Positions 7,880 to 14,236 of a stretch of DNA of 40,915 bases are shown here, one piece after another. The stretch is from assembly GCA_018432955.1 (NCBI GenBank), contig JAHDSE010000036.1:1-40915 (forward strand). The letters run 5' to 3'. Source of the DNA: Syntrophomonadaceae bacterium (GTDB taxonomy: Bacteria; Bacillota; Syntrophomonadia; Syntrophomonadales; Syntrophomonadaceae). The stretch's first letter is position 1; each line of letters opens with the position of its first letter. The notes below the pieces were generated by a model that had not been told where the DNA came from, did not search any database, and saw nothing but the letters and a program-made list of their open reading frames with translations. The position numbers and the translations under genes are program-made.

Positions 7880-8749
7880 ATGGAAGTGATTAATGGTTCT
7901 GATATTGCTGCAGAAATAAGGCAGCAGCTCAAGGAAGAAAACCTGCGGGAGGGGATCAGTCCTTTACTGGCTATTATTGTAGTTGGTGATGATAAAGAGA
8001 GTCTGGTCTATGTAGGGCTGAAAACAAGTGCAGTAGAGGCTACGGGAGGAAAGAACCGGCTGCTTCAGCTTGATGCTGATATTGACAGAGAAGCCTTGCT
8101 GCAAAAGATAGAGAACCTCAACCAGGATGAAACAGTAGATGGGATTCTCTTGCAGTTGCCATTGCCACAACATTTGGAACTGTATCGGGATGAGTTTTTA
8201 AAGGCTATAGACCCAGAAAAAGATGTAGACGGCTTTAATCCTGAAAATATGGGCAGACTTATCTGTGGCAAGCCTGCTTTTATAAGCTGTGCAGCCCTGG
8301 CCTGTATGGACATTATCCGCCGGGCTGAGTTCCTGGCTTCCGGGAAAAATGCGGTTCTCATAGGAGATTCCTTCGATTTGATTATTCCCCTGGCGATACT
8401 CCTTCTGAAGGAAGGCCTTAAGGTGACGATGATTCCTGAGTATGAAGAAGAAATGAGCAGGGGGGCGGATATACTGGTAGTAGAAAAGGGCTTGCCGCAG
8501 ATGGTCAGAGGAGAATCCCTGGCTGAAGGCTCCCTGGTTATTGATGCCGGATTTCACTGGCATGCAGGTAGAAGCTGTGGTAATGTGGATAAAAATTCAC
8601 TTGTTGAGCGTGAGCTCTATCTGCTGCCTGTCCCGGGAGGATTGGGACCGGTATTGATAGCGAAACTGATGGAGAACCTTTCAATAGCTGCAAGAAAGAA
8701 CCAGCTTCCAAGAAGCCAGGAAGGATCAATCGGGAAAGAGAGCTTATGA
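7880..8749 (+). CDS. folD: Divergent FolD-like protein (methylene-THF dehydrogenase/cyclohydrolase family)
   Basis: By position (before xseA-xseB-ispA) and overall sequence this is FolD, which interconverts 5,10-methylene-THF, methenyl-THF and 10-formyl-THF using NAD(P). Of the 289 residues, the catalytic half is recognisable: YVGLK (Tyr44, Lys48), GILLQLPLP (Gln92) and KDVDGF (114-119). The C-terminal PGGLGPV is also kept. However, the usual PCTPxG motif reads ISCAALA (135-141), the dinucleotide loop GRSxxVGxP reads GDSFDLIIP (162-170), and VDVGIN reads IDAGFH. Loss of these suggests altered or lost NAD(P) binding, so dehydrogenase activity is doubtful. It starts at ATG 7880 after CGGGGTGAT and overlaps xseA by 4 bp. 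Confidence 0.8.
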   Translation: MEVINGSDIAAEIRQQLKEENLREGISPLLAIIVVGDDKESLVYVGLKTSAVEATGGKNRLLQLDADIDREALLQKIENLNQDETVDGILLQLPLPQHLELYRDEFLKAIDPEKDVDGFNPENMGRLICGKPAFISCAALACMDIIRRAEFLASGKNAVLIGDSFDLIIPLAILLLKEGLKVTMIPEYEEEMSRGADILVVEKGLPQMVRGESLAEGSLVIDAGFHWHAGRSCGNVDKNSLVERELYLLPVPGGLGPVLIAKLMENLSIAARKNQLPRSQEGSIGKESL

Positions 8750-9954
8750 AGGATTTTATCACTGTAAGTGAACTAAATGAGTACATAAACAGCCTGTTAT
8801 CGGAGGATCTTTTTCTCCGCAGCTTCTGGTTAAAAGGAGAGATTTCCGGATTCCGTCTCTATCAGCAGTCCGGGCACCTGTATTTTAATCTCAAGGACAA
8901 AGACAGTTCAGTGAACTGTGTAATGTTTAAAAGCCGTGCCCGTAAGGTGAATTTCCAACTGGAAGATGGTATGGAAGTCCTGCTGCGGGCTTCGGTTTCG
9001 GTTTTTGCCCGACAGGGACGATATCAGGTCTATGTAGAAGAGATGCAGCCTTATGGCCTGGGGGGCCTGTATTTACAGCTGGAAAAACTCAAGCGGGAAC
9101 TGGATGCCAAAGGCTATTTTAATGCAGAAAAAAAACAGGCTATTCCAGAGATGCCGTCTTGTGTGGGAATCGTTACCTCACAGGATGGTGCGGCTTTGAG
9201 AGATATTTTGAAGGTGATCAGGCAGAGGAACAGAGGCATAAGGATTTTACTGGTACATAGCACAGTACAGGGAGAAGGTGCTGCCCGCGAGCTGGCAGAA
9301 GGAATACGTTTATTAAATGAGCATGCTGAAGCCGAATTAATAATAATCGGCCGGGGAGGCGGGTCCTTGGAGGACCTTATGGCTTTTAACAGCGAAGAAG
9401 TAGTCAAGGCCATTTATGAATCCAATATTCCACTTATCTCAGCTGTGGGTCATGAAGTGGATTTCAGCCTCTCAGACCTGGCTGCAGATCTACGCGCAGC
9501 CACTCCTACTCAGGCTGCACAAATGGCTGTTCCTGATATTGCTTCCCTGAAAGAGGAGATAATAAAGTCCCGGCAGGGTTTGGAGCGGGCTATAAGCAGA
9601 AAGATACAGTATAACAGTGAATTATTGGACCGGATAATGATGAGGAAAGTATGGAAAGAATCCCGGGCCATGCTGGCTCAAAGGGAGGATATACTGCAAG
9701 AATTAATTAGAAGCCTGCTGAGGGCCATTAAGGATAAACAAAAGGGAAAAGAGCAAGGATTGTCGCTGCTGGCAAGCAGCCTGGATGCTCTGAGCCCCCT
9801 CAAAACCATGCAGAGAGGTTATGCACTGGTACGCAAGGACAGCTACTTGCTCAAGGATGGGGATGCTGTGGAAATTGGAGATGAATTGCAGCTTTCTCTG
9901 TGGAATGCTGAACTGGAAGTGGAGGTTAAAACAAAGGAGAGGGTTAAAAGGTGA
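8746..9954 (+). CDS. xseA: Exodeoxyribonuclease VII large subunit
   Basis: This is the catalytic subunit of exonuclease VII, which degrades single-stranded DNA in both directions. The 402-residue length is normal. The N-terminal OB-fold shows [24 protein letters not shown] (about 28-51). The catalytic domain carries [30 protein letters not shown] (about 199-214) and [27 protein letters not shown] (about 230-256). A long coiled-coil follows and the C-terminus has the usual [11 protein letters not shown]. It overlaps folD at ATGA and overlaps xseB by 4 bp, indicating a coupled operon. Confidence 0.96.
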   Translation: MKDFITVSELNEYINSLLSEDLFLRSFWLKGEISGFRLYQQSGHLYFNLKDKDSSVNCVMFKSRARKVNFQLEDGMEVLLRASVSVFARQGRYQVYVEEMQPYGLGGLYLQLEKLKRELDAKGYFNAEKKQAIPEMPSCVGIVTSQDGAALRDILKVIRQRNRGIRILLVHSTVQGEGAARELAEGIRLLNEHAEAELIIIGRGGGSLEDLMAFNSEEVVKAIYESNIPLISAVGHEVDFSLSDLAADLRAATPTQAAQMAVPDIASLKEEIIKSRQGLERAISRKIQYNSELLDRIMMRKVWKESRAMLAQREDILQELIRSLLRAIKDKQKGKEQGLSLLASSLDALSPLKTMQRGYALVRKDSYLLKDGDAVEIGDELQLSLWNAELEVEVKTKERVKR

Positions 9955-10172
9955 AAAAACTAAAATTTGAAGATGCCCTGAAGAAATTGGGGGATATAGT
10001 CGATGAGTTGGAATCAGGCGAGTTGGAACTGGAGGATTCCATCAAAAAGTTTGAAGAAGGGATAAAGCTATCCCTCTTATGCCAGCAGGAACTGGAAAAA
10101 GCTGATGGGAAAATTCAACGTCTGATAAAGACTCTTGACGGCGAAATTGAAGTGCTGGATATTAATATATAG
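9951..10172 (+). CDS. xseB: Exodeoxyribonuclease VII small subunit
   Basis: The 73-residue small subunit binds the XseA coiled-coil. The GTG start at 9951 overlaps the end of xseA and is preceded by AGGGTTAAAAG. The family pattern is clear: [35 protein letters not shown]. Length is typical. The 127 bp to ispA hold no gene; a weak pairing of AAGCCTG (10227-10233) with CAGGCTT (10258-10264) is present there. Confidence 0.95.
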   Translation: MKKLKFEDALKKLGDIVDELESGELELEDSIKKFEEGIKLSLLCQQELEKADGKIQRLIKTLDGEIEVLDINI

Positions 10173-10299
10173 ATTTTTACATCTTTAATATAAAATGGCC
10201 GGACATCTTTGCTGTGATAGCTTATAAAGCCTGCGTGGATTTTTTGCGGTTTTATTTCAGGCTTATACTTGAGTTTTAGCTTTTGGGAAGGAGAAAAAT

Positions 10300-11205
10300 A
10301 TGGACTTTAACCTTGAACAATTTACCCGGGAAGTATTGTCACGAAAAAAATATGTCGATTCCTGTTTAAAAGAGTATCTGAACCCTGAAGATACCTATCC
10401 TGCACTTATACATGAAGCCATGCACTATGCTGTTTTTAATGGAGGAAAAAGGCTTAGACCCATTATGGTGCTGGAGGGAGCTGTCATTGCAGGAGGAAAA
10501 AAGGAAAAGGTAATGCCGGCAGCCTGTGCTATAGAAATGATTCACTCATATTCTCTGGTTCATGACGATTTGCCGGCTATGGATGATGATGATTTCCGCA
10601 GAGGAAAACCCACCTGTCATAAGGTTTTTGGCGAAGCCAATGCAATATTGACCGGTGATGCTCTCTTGACTGCAGCTTTTGAACTATTAGCCGGAACTAT
10701 AGATAAAGATGAGACAATGGCCGACAACCTGATAAGAGTGATTGCATTGATTTCTCGTGCCGCTGGAAGCCGGGGGATGATTGGAGGGCAGGTGCTGGAC
10801 CTGGAATCCGAGGGGAAAAACATTGACTATGAGACATTAAAGACCCTGCACACCTTGAAAACAGGTGAATTATTCCGGGCTTCATTAAAAACCGGTGCCA
10901 TATTGTGTGATATGGAGGAAAGCGGGCTGGAGGCATTGGATAATTATAGCCGGCATTTTGGACTGGCTTTTCAAATAAGTGATGATATCCTGGATGTCAA
11001 AGGTGATGAGAGCTTTACCGGCAAACCTGTCGGCAGTGATGAAAAAAACCTCAAAATAACCTATCCCAAACTTTTTGGCCTGGATAAGGCTTATGAATTG
11101 GCTCAAGAGAGCGTTAAGAACTGTATTGACAGTCTGAAAATATTCGGCAATGAAGCAGACTTCCTGCGCCAACTGGCCTGTTTTACCATAAAACGCAATT
11201 CATAA
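10300..11205 (+). CDS. ispA: Polyprenyl (farnesyl/geranyl) diphosphate synthase
   Basis: The enzyme condenses isopentenyl diphosphate with allylic diphosphates, making farnesyl diphosphate for undecaprenyl-P, quinones and related lipids. In the 301-residue product the first aspartate-rich motif is HDDLPAMDDDDFRRG (about 88-102), the second is DDILDVKGD (from 228), and NGGKRLRP (48-55) binds substrate. The ATG has AAGGAG 6 bp upstream. It is the last plus-strand gene before the minus-strand DUF1659 group, and dxs, which feeds the same pathway, lies further on after the OLE locus. Confidence 0.94.
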   Translation: MDFNLEQFTREVLSRKKYVDSCLKEYLNPEDTYPALIHEAMHYAVFNGGKRLRPIMVLEGAVIAGGKKEKVMPAACAIEMIHSYSLVHDDLPAMDDDDFRRGKPTCHKVFGEANAILTGDALLTAAFELLAGTIDKDETMADNLIRVIALISRAAGSRGMIGGQVLDLESEGKNIDYETLKTLHTLKTGELFRASLKTGAILCDMEESGLEALDNYSRHFGLAFQISDDILDVKGDESFTGKPVGSDEKNLKITYPKLFGLDKAYELAQESVKNCIDSLKIFGNEADFLRQLACFTIKRNS

Positions 11206-11268
11206 GACGCCATTTGCGGTTGACCAACAGGAAGCTATTAAAGTACTGGATACCACAGAATAAAAAAA

Positions 11269-11292
11269 GACCACGAGATTGCTCTCGTGGTC
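11269..11292 (-). terminator. Intrinsic terminator, strongest on the minus strand
   Basis: Nine-bp stem GACCACGAG (11269-11277) with CTCGTGGTC (11284-11292). Read on the minus strand it is followed by a run of seven T, so it ends the YvrJ transcript. It may also work for ispA on the plus strand, although the T-run there is absent. Confidence 0.8.
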
Positions 11293-11340
11293 ATAGAGCT
11301 TGATTAGAAAATAAATTGTGTCACTTGAATTCCTGCTTTA

Positions 11341-11562
11341 TCAGGTCGGAGGGCAGCTGCCAGACGGCTTGCGGTGTTCTGCAAGCGGAACCATCCCCTG
11401 GCTGTTCCGGTAAACCACATAGGGCAGGCTGATTATACACTCCCTTAGTTCAGCAATAGCCTGGGCAAGTTCTCCAAGTTTGCCTTCAATCCTTATCAAA
11501 AGATAAGCCGATACAGCTATGGGAAATCCCACATTGCCAATAATATTTAAAAGATCGTTCAT
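11341..11562 (-). CDS. YvrJ family small protein
   Basis: The 73-residue product starts with MNDLLNIIGNVGFPIAVSAYLLIRIEGKLGEL, the signature of the YvrJ family: one membrane helix then an amphipathic helix. ATG 11562 is chosen because GGAAGGAAGTG lies just upstream; an in-frame ATG seven codons earlier overlaps that site. The C-terminal ~25 residues look unstructured. YvrJ proteins commonly lie with DUF1659 and DUF2922 genes, both found about 420 bp upstream on the same strand. The function is unknown; a phage-holin-like role has been suggested from topology only. Confidence 0.75.
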   Translation of the reverse strand: MNDLLNIIGNVGFPIAVSAYLLIRIEGKLGELAQAIAELRECIISLPYVVYRNSQGMVPLAEHRKPSGSCPPT

Positions 11563-11649
11563 AACATAATCACTTCCTTCCATTTGAACTTTCCTGCCAG
11601 TGCATATCCTAAAAAAACAAGCAAACAGGTATAAAAACAGTTGAAAAAC

Positions 11650-11691
11650 GAGACGCGAGACGCTAGACGTAAAACGTTAGATGTGAGACGT
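11650..11691. repeat. Six degenerate 7-bp tandem repeats
   Basis: GAGACGC GAGACGC is followed by TAGACGT, AAAACGT, TAGATGT and GAGACGT in unbroken 7-bp register. The surrounding 11584-11944 gap has no convincing gene; it continues with a pyrimidine-rich tract near 11720-11790. A short open frame across it mirrors the repeat and is not credible as a gene. Confidence 0.6.
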
Positions 11692-11944
11692 AAGGATATG
11701 CGGGCTATTAAGCTTAAACCCTTTAACCTGCACCTTTCCCCTTACCCCTTTTACTCGAAACCTTGCCTTCCTTCTTCCTTTGCCCTTGCCATAATTGCTT
11801 TCAGGCACTCCTGTTGTTTGCTTACTATTTAAAATAATATTGAAGTCTGCTTTTGTTGTTCAGGATGGTAATTATAAAGTACACGGTTTTTCTGCCTGTC
11901 CAGCCTGTCAATAAGCTTTCAGGGCGAGCAAAAAGGGGAGAGAT

Positions 11945-11973
11945 CTGGTGGGCAGAATTTTCCTGCCCACCAG
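11945..11973 (-). terminator. Strong hairpin just after the DUF2922 gene
   Basis: Perfect 11-bp stem CTGGTGGGCAG (11945-11955) with CTGCCCACCAG (11963-11973), loop of 7. On the minus strand it lies 10 bp beyond the DUF2922 stop, and a TTTTT follows only after about 12 bases. It is probably a terminator or an RNA-processing/attenuation stem that separates this pair from yvrJ. Confidence 0.55.
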
Positions 11974-11982
11974 AATTGAAAA

Positions 11983-12207
11983 CTAAATCAGCTCAATATC
12001 TGATTTATCAGTCACTACCAGCCGGGCCCCGATTTTACCGGTTATTTCACCACCGGTACCAGAGAAAATATTCTTGTCCACAATGTTGTCCATTGCAGCC
12101 CCTACTTCGGCACCAGTCAGAGGGTCCTTGGCATCATAGACCTTGATGCGGTGGGTTTTATTGAGCTCGGTGGAAAAATCCATTTCCAGTATTCTCTGAG
12201 TGCTCAC
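11983..12207 (-). CDS. DUF2922 family protein
   Basis: This is a 74-residue protein with the DUF2922 pattern: LEMDFSTELNKTHRIKVYDAKDPLTGAEVGAAMDNIVDKNIF. It has no signal peptide or membrane helix. It starts at GTG 12207, after a clear AAAGGAGGAG site. It lies 37 bp downstream of the DUF1659 gene, its constant partner in Firmicutes. The biochemical role of both is unknown. Confidence 0.85.
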   Translation of the reverse strand: MSTQRILEMDFSTELNKTHRIKVYDAKDPLTGAEVGAAMDNIVDKNIFSGTGGEITGKIGARLVVTDKSDIELI

Positions 12208-12244
12208 CTAAACTCCTCCTTTCACAAAAATTTTTGCTCAAGTC

Positions 12245-12457
12245 CTAATTGCCGTCATCTTCCAGTTCCGCTGCTTCCCGGCGCTCCACATAGTCCAGGG
12301 TTTTAGACTGCAGGCCCAGGATACTTTCGGAAACGCTGAACACATCCGCATCAGTAGCAGCCGTCTTGATATTTTTGAAGTAGCGTTTGACAGTACTGTT
12401 CCCATCCTGCAAGACCTGCACCAGCTCAGAAGACAGAGGGGTCTTAACTATTGCCAT
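12245..12457 (-). CDS. DUF1659 family protein
   Basis: The 70-residue product shows the DUF1659 core FKNIKTAATDADVFSVSESILGLQSKTLDYVERRE, predicted alpha-helical and soluble. It starts at ATG 12457, with AGGAGGTG and a second AAAGGA upstream. It is the first gene of a minus-strand pair with DUF2922, facing away from the OLE/oapA locus. Its function is unknown. Confidence 0.85.
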   Translation of the reverse strand: MAIVKTPLSSELVQVLQDGNSTVKRYFKNIKTAATDADVFSVSESILGLQSKTLDYVERREAAELEDDGN

Positions 12458-12484
12458 TTCCTTTACACCTCCTTGTGGTTTTTA

Positions 12485-12567
12485 AGGAAGCCGCAGCCCG
12501 GCCTGGAATTAGACAGGTAGGCTTTTTGCGAGCTGTTTCTGGAGTAGACCGGCGGGCTGTGCTTCCT
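12485..12567 (-). other. Long imperfect stem in the leader of the DUF1659-DUF2922 genes
   Basis: AGGAAGC (12485-12491) and CAGCCCG (12494-12500) pair with GCTTCCT (12561-12567) and CGGGCTG (12553-12559), giving 14 bp with a small internal loop around a 50-nt interior. It sits 28-110 bases upstream of the DUF1659 start, so it would be in that gene's 5' untranslated RNA. I cannot match it to a known riboswitch. Confidence 0.4.
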
Positions 12568-12653
12568 GTCCCGATTATAGAGCGGCTGATGGCAACTAAT
12601 GAAACAGCAGTTAATTGAGAAAACCTTCTTGCGAAAAAGCCGAAATAAAAACC

Positions 12654-12670
12654 CCGGCTATGATAGCCGG
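12654..12670 (-). terminator. Short terminator-like hairpin on the minus strand
   Basis: CCGGCTA/TAGCCGG with a 3-base loop; on the minus strand it is followed by GGTTTTTATTT. It would stop any transcript entering the DUF1659 leader from the OLE side. A second hairpin, AAACCCATC/GATGGGTTT, lies at about 12770-12793. Confidence 0.5.
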
Positions 12671-12853
12671 TGCAAGTTATAAAAATGGAGAGGATAAACG
12701 GTTTTTTTAAAAACAAATTAGATTAGGATAAGAATTAGGGGAGAGGATACAATTCCGCACCCATATTTTAAACCCATCAAATTCGATGGGTTTAAAAAGC
12801 AGGTAGGGCTAAACACCTTAACTGCCCTGTCAGATACTTTGCGTCCGGGTGAC

Positions 12854-12882
12854 TGGAAAGGGAAGTGTTTTAGTGATATAAT
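12854..12882 (+). promoter_or_regulatory. Probable promoter of the OLE RNA / oapA transcript
   Basis: An extended -10 box, TGATATAAT (12874-12882), lies 17 bp after TGGAAA (12854-12859, 4 of 6 match to TTGACA). Transcription would start near 12889, just before the closing helix of the OLE RNA. A dedicated promoter is expected because minus-strand genes separate OLE from ispA. Confidence 0.55.
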
Positions 12883-12888
12883 GTCTTA

Positions 12889-13490
12889 ATGAAAAGTAAC
12901 TGGCAAAAGGTTGCAGTATTCTAGTCAGCCCTATCAGTTTCGAAGACGGGCCTAAAAATCCGTAAAGGGCACATCGATGAAGCTTCTGGTGGCGGCTTCT
13001 GACGCCCAGTCAGGGGTCGTTGCTGGGAGTTAAGGGCGTAGGGGCAATCCGCAAAGGCATGCGGGCATGACCCCTGCACCTGTGGAGGCCAGGTATGGTT
13101 AAACAGTATACCTGGAAAACCTGCATTCCGGTTAAAGCTGGGTGTAGTGTAGCCTGCCTTGCGTGGCGGCGGCGAATAGACTTTTTGGGGGTGAGGGATG
13201 TCCCGGCCAGGATATGCTCGCCTGTTTTGAAACCGTGTGCTGCAAAAGAGGCTAGAGCCTGATGTGGGCTGTTGAGGAAAACTCCTAGACTGTGTGCTTT
13301 CAGCACGGTTTATTGAGGATTAAAGTGTGAACTTAGTGGTAATCCAGCCCTACCTTTGGTGACGGGGTGGAGCAGTCGTAAAGGGAAACCGCCCATTTGG
13401 CAACATTTGGGAGAACTGCTGGGAAAACCTGCTGGACCTATGTCGCAGCGTTTACTCGATAAACAACCTTTTGCCGGAACTGTTATAAGG
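12889..13490 (+). ncRNA. ole: OLE RNA (ornate large extremophilic RNA)
   Basis: This is a gene-free ~600-base stretch between ispA and dxs that is directly followed by the gene for an OapA-type membrane protein. That is the known genomic setting of OLE RNA, and the length matches (~610 nt). It is clearly a folded RNA. GGCAAAAGGTTG (12902-12913) pairs perfectly with CAACCTTTTGCC (13464-13475) and closes the molecule. Internal stems include CAGGGGTC/GACCCCTG (13011-13018 with 13069-13076) and CCAGGTAT/ATACCTGG (13089-13096 with 13108-13115). A GNRA-rich 3' domain near 13270-13440 is also present. OLE RNA forms a membrane ribonucleoprotein with OapA and other partners and affects stress tolerance and Mg2+ handling in Bacillus halodurans. 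Ends are approximate; no terminator separates it from oapA. Identification is from context and folding, not a covariance search. Confidence 0.85.
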
Positions 13491-13633
13491 GGTGACACAA
13501 GCGGACACAAGGGGGACACAAGGGGACGGTTCTTTTGTGTCATGCTAATGACACAAAAGAACCGTCCCCTTTTGTCCCCCTTTTGTCCCCCTTGTGTCCC
13601 CCTTGTGTCCTTGTCACCGTCCCCTTGTGTCAC
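13489..13633. repeat. Large REP-like palindrome with degenerate GTGTCCCC repeats
   Basis: A perfect 22-bp inverted repeat (13521-13542 with 13549-13570, loop TGCTAA) has arms that start AGGGGACGGTTCTTTTG. It is flanked on both sides by short units of the form GGGGGACACAA (left) and TTGTGTCCCCC (right), so the whole block is an imperfect palindrome of about 145 bp. Palindromes of this GGGACGGTTCTTTTGTGTCA type are common intergenic repeats in Clostridia. It sits between the OLE RNA 3' end and oapA. Confidence 0.8.
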
Positions 13634-13656
13634 CCTTGACGGAGGATATAGCATAA

Positions 13657-14229
13657 TTGAGTGGCTATATTAAGAAAAGTAATTTAATATCAGGATTGAT
13701 AGTAGCCTTTTTTACTTTTTTTATTGCTTTGCTGGTCAGCCTCGGTTCTGAGGCACTGGTACAGGCTGTCAACAATGTAATAGTGGCTGTCATTCTTTTG
13801 CTTTTTATAATTTTCCTGGGGATATTTTTTGATATTATTGGAACAGCTGCTACAGCTGCAGAAATGCCGCCTTTTAATGCCAGGGCGGCAAAAAAAGTAT
13901 TTGGAGCCAAACAAGCGGTTAAACTAAGTGGAAACGCAGACAAGGTTGCTAATTTTTGCAATGATGTAGTGGGAGATATAGCCGGCACTCTAAGTGGAGC
14001 TATTGGTGCCGGAATTGTTATAAGCCTGGCAGGAGAAATTGATTATGTGGATTTGGTTTTAACAGGTGCTGTAATGACCAGTATGATTGCTGCGCTGACT
14101 GTGGGCGGCAAGGCCATTGGTAAAAGTATTGCGTTAAATAATGCTAATAGTATAATCTTTAAAGTAGCGATGATAATGGCTTGGGTTGAAAACTTCAGCG
14201 GCACTGAATTGTTTGAGAACAGAAAGTGA
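13657..14229 (+). CDS. oapA: OLE-associated membrane protein OapA
   Basis: This 190-residue polytopic membrane protein has hydrophobic helices at about residues 10-32, 38-60, 105-130 and 133-155. A basic, Ala-rich cytoplasmic loop (about 65-100; NARAAKKVFGAKQAVKLSGNADKVANFCNDVVGD) lies between the second and third. In Bacillus halodurans OapA binds OLE RNA and brings it to the membrane; position right after the RNA and before dxs matches. The start is TTG 13657, 11 bp after GGAGG, giving MSGYIKKSN. Translation may depend on read-through from OLE and across the REP palindrome. It ends 7 bp before dxs. Assignment is from topology, loop sequence and neighbourhood. Confidence 0.82.
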   Translation: MSGYIKKSNLISGLIVAFFTFFIALLVSLGSEALVQAVNNVIVAVILLLFIIFLGIFFDIIGTAATAAEMPPFNARAAKKVFGAKQAVKLSGNADKVANFCNDVVGDIAGTLSGAIGAGIVISLAGEIDYVDLVLTGAVMTSMIAALTVGGKAIGKSIALNNANSIIFKVAMIMAWVENFSGTELFENRK

Positions 14230-14236
14230 GATATTT

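Noticed and set aside
11853..12146. 97-codon plus-strand frame
   Set aside because: It is antisense to the DUF2922 gene and lacks a ribosome binding site.
13260..13300. GAGGAAAACTCC near 13275 resembles the RNase P RNA sequence GAGGAAAGTCC
   Set aside because: None of the other RNase P conserved regions is present, and the locus and oapA fit OLE RNA.
13310..13673. Open frames of 105-114 codons on both strands across the OLE 3' end and the palindrome
   Set aside because: They are by-products of the repeated GTGTCCCC units and of the structured RNA; no protein family resemblance.
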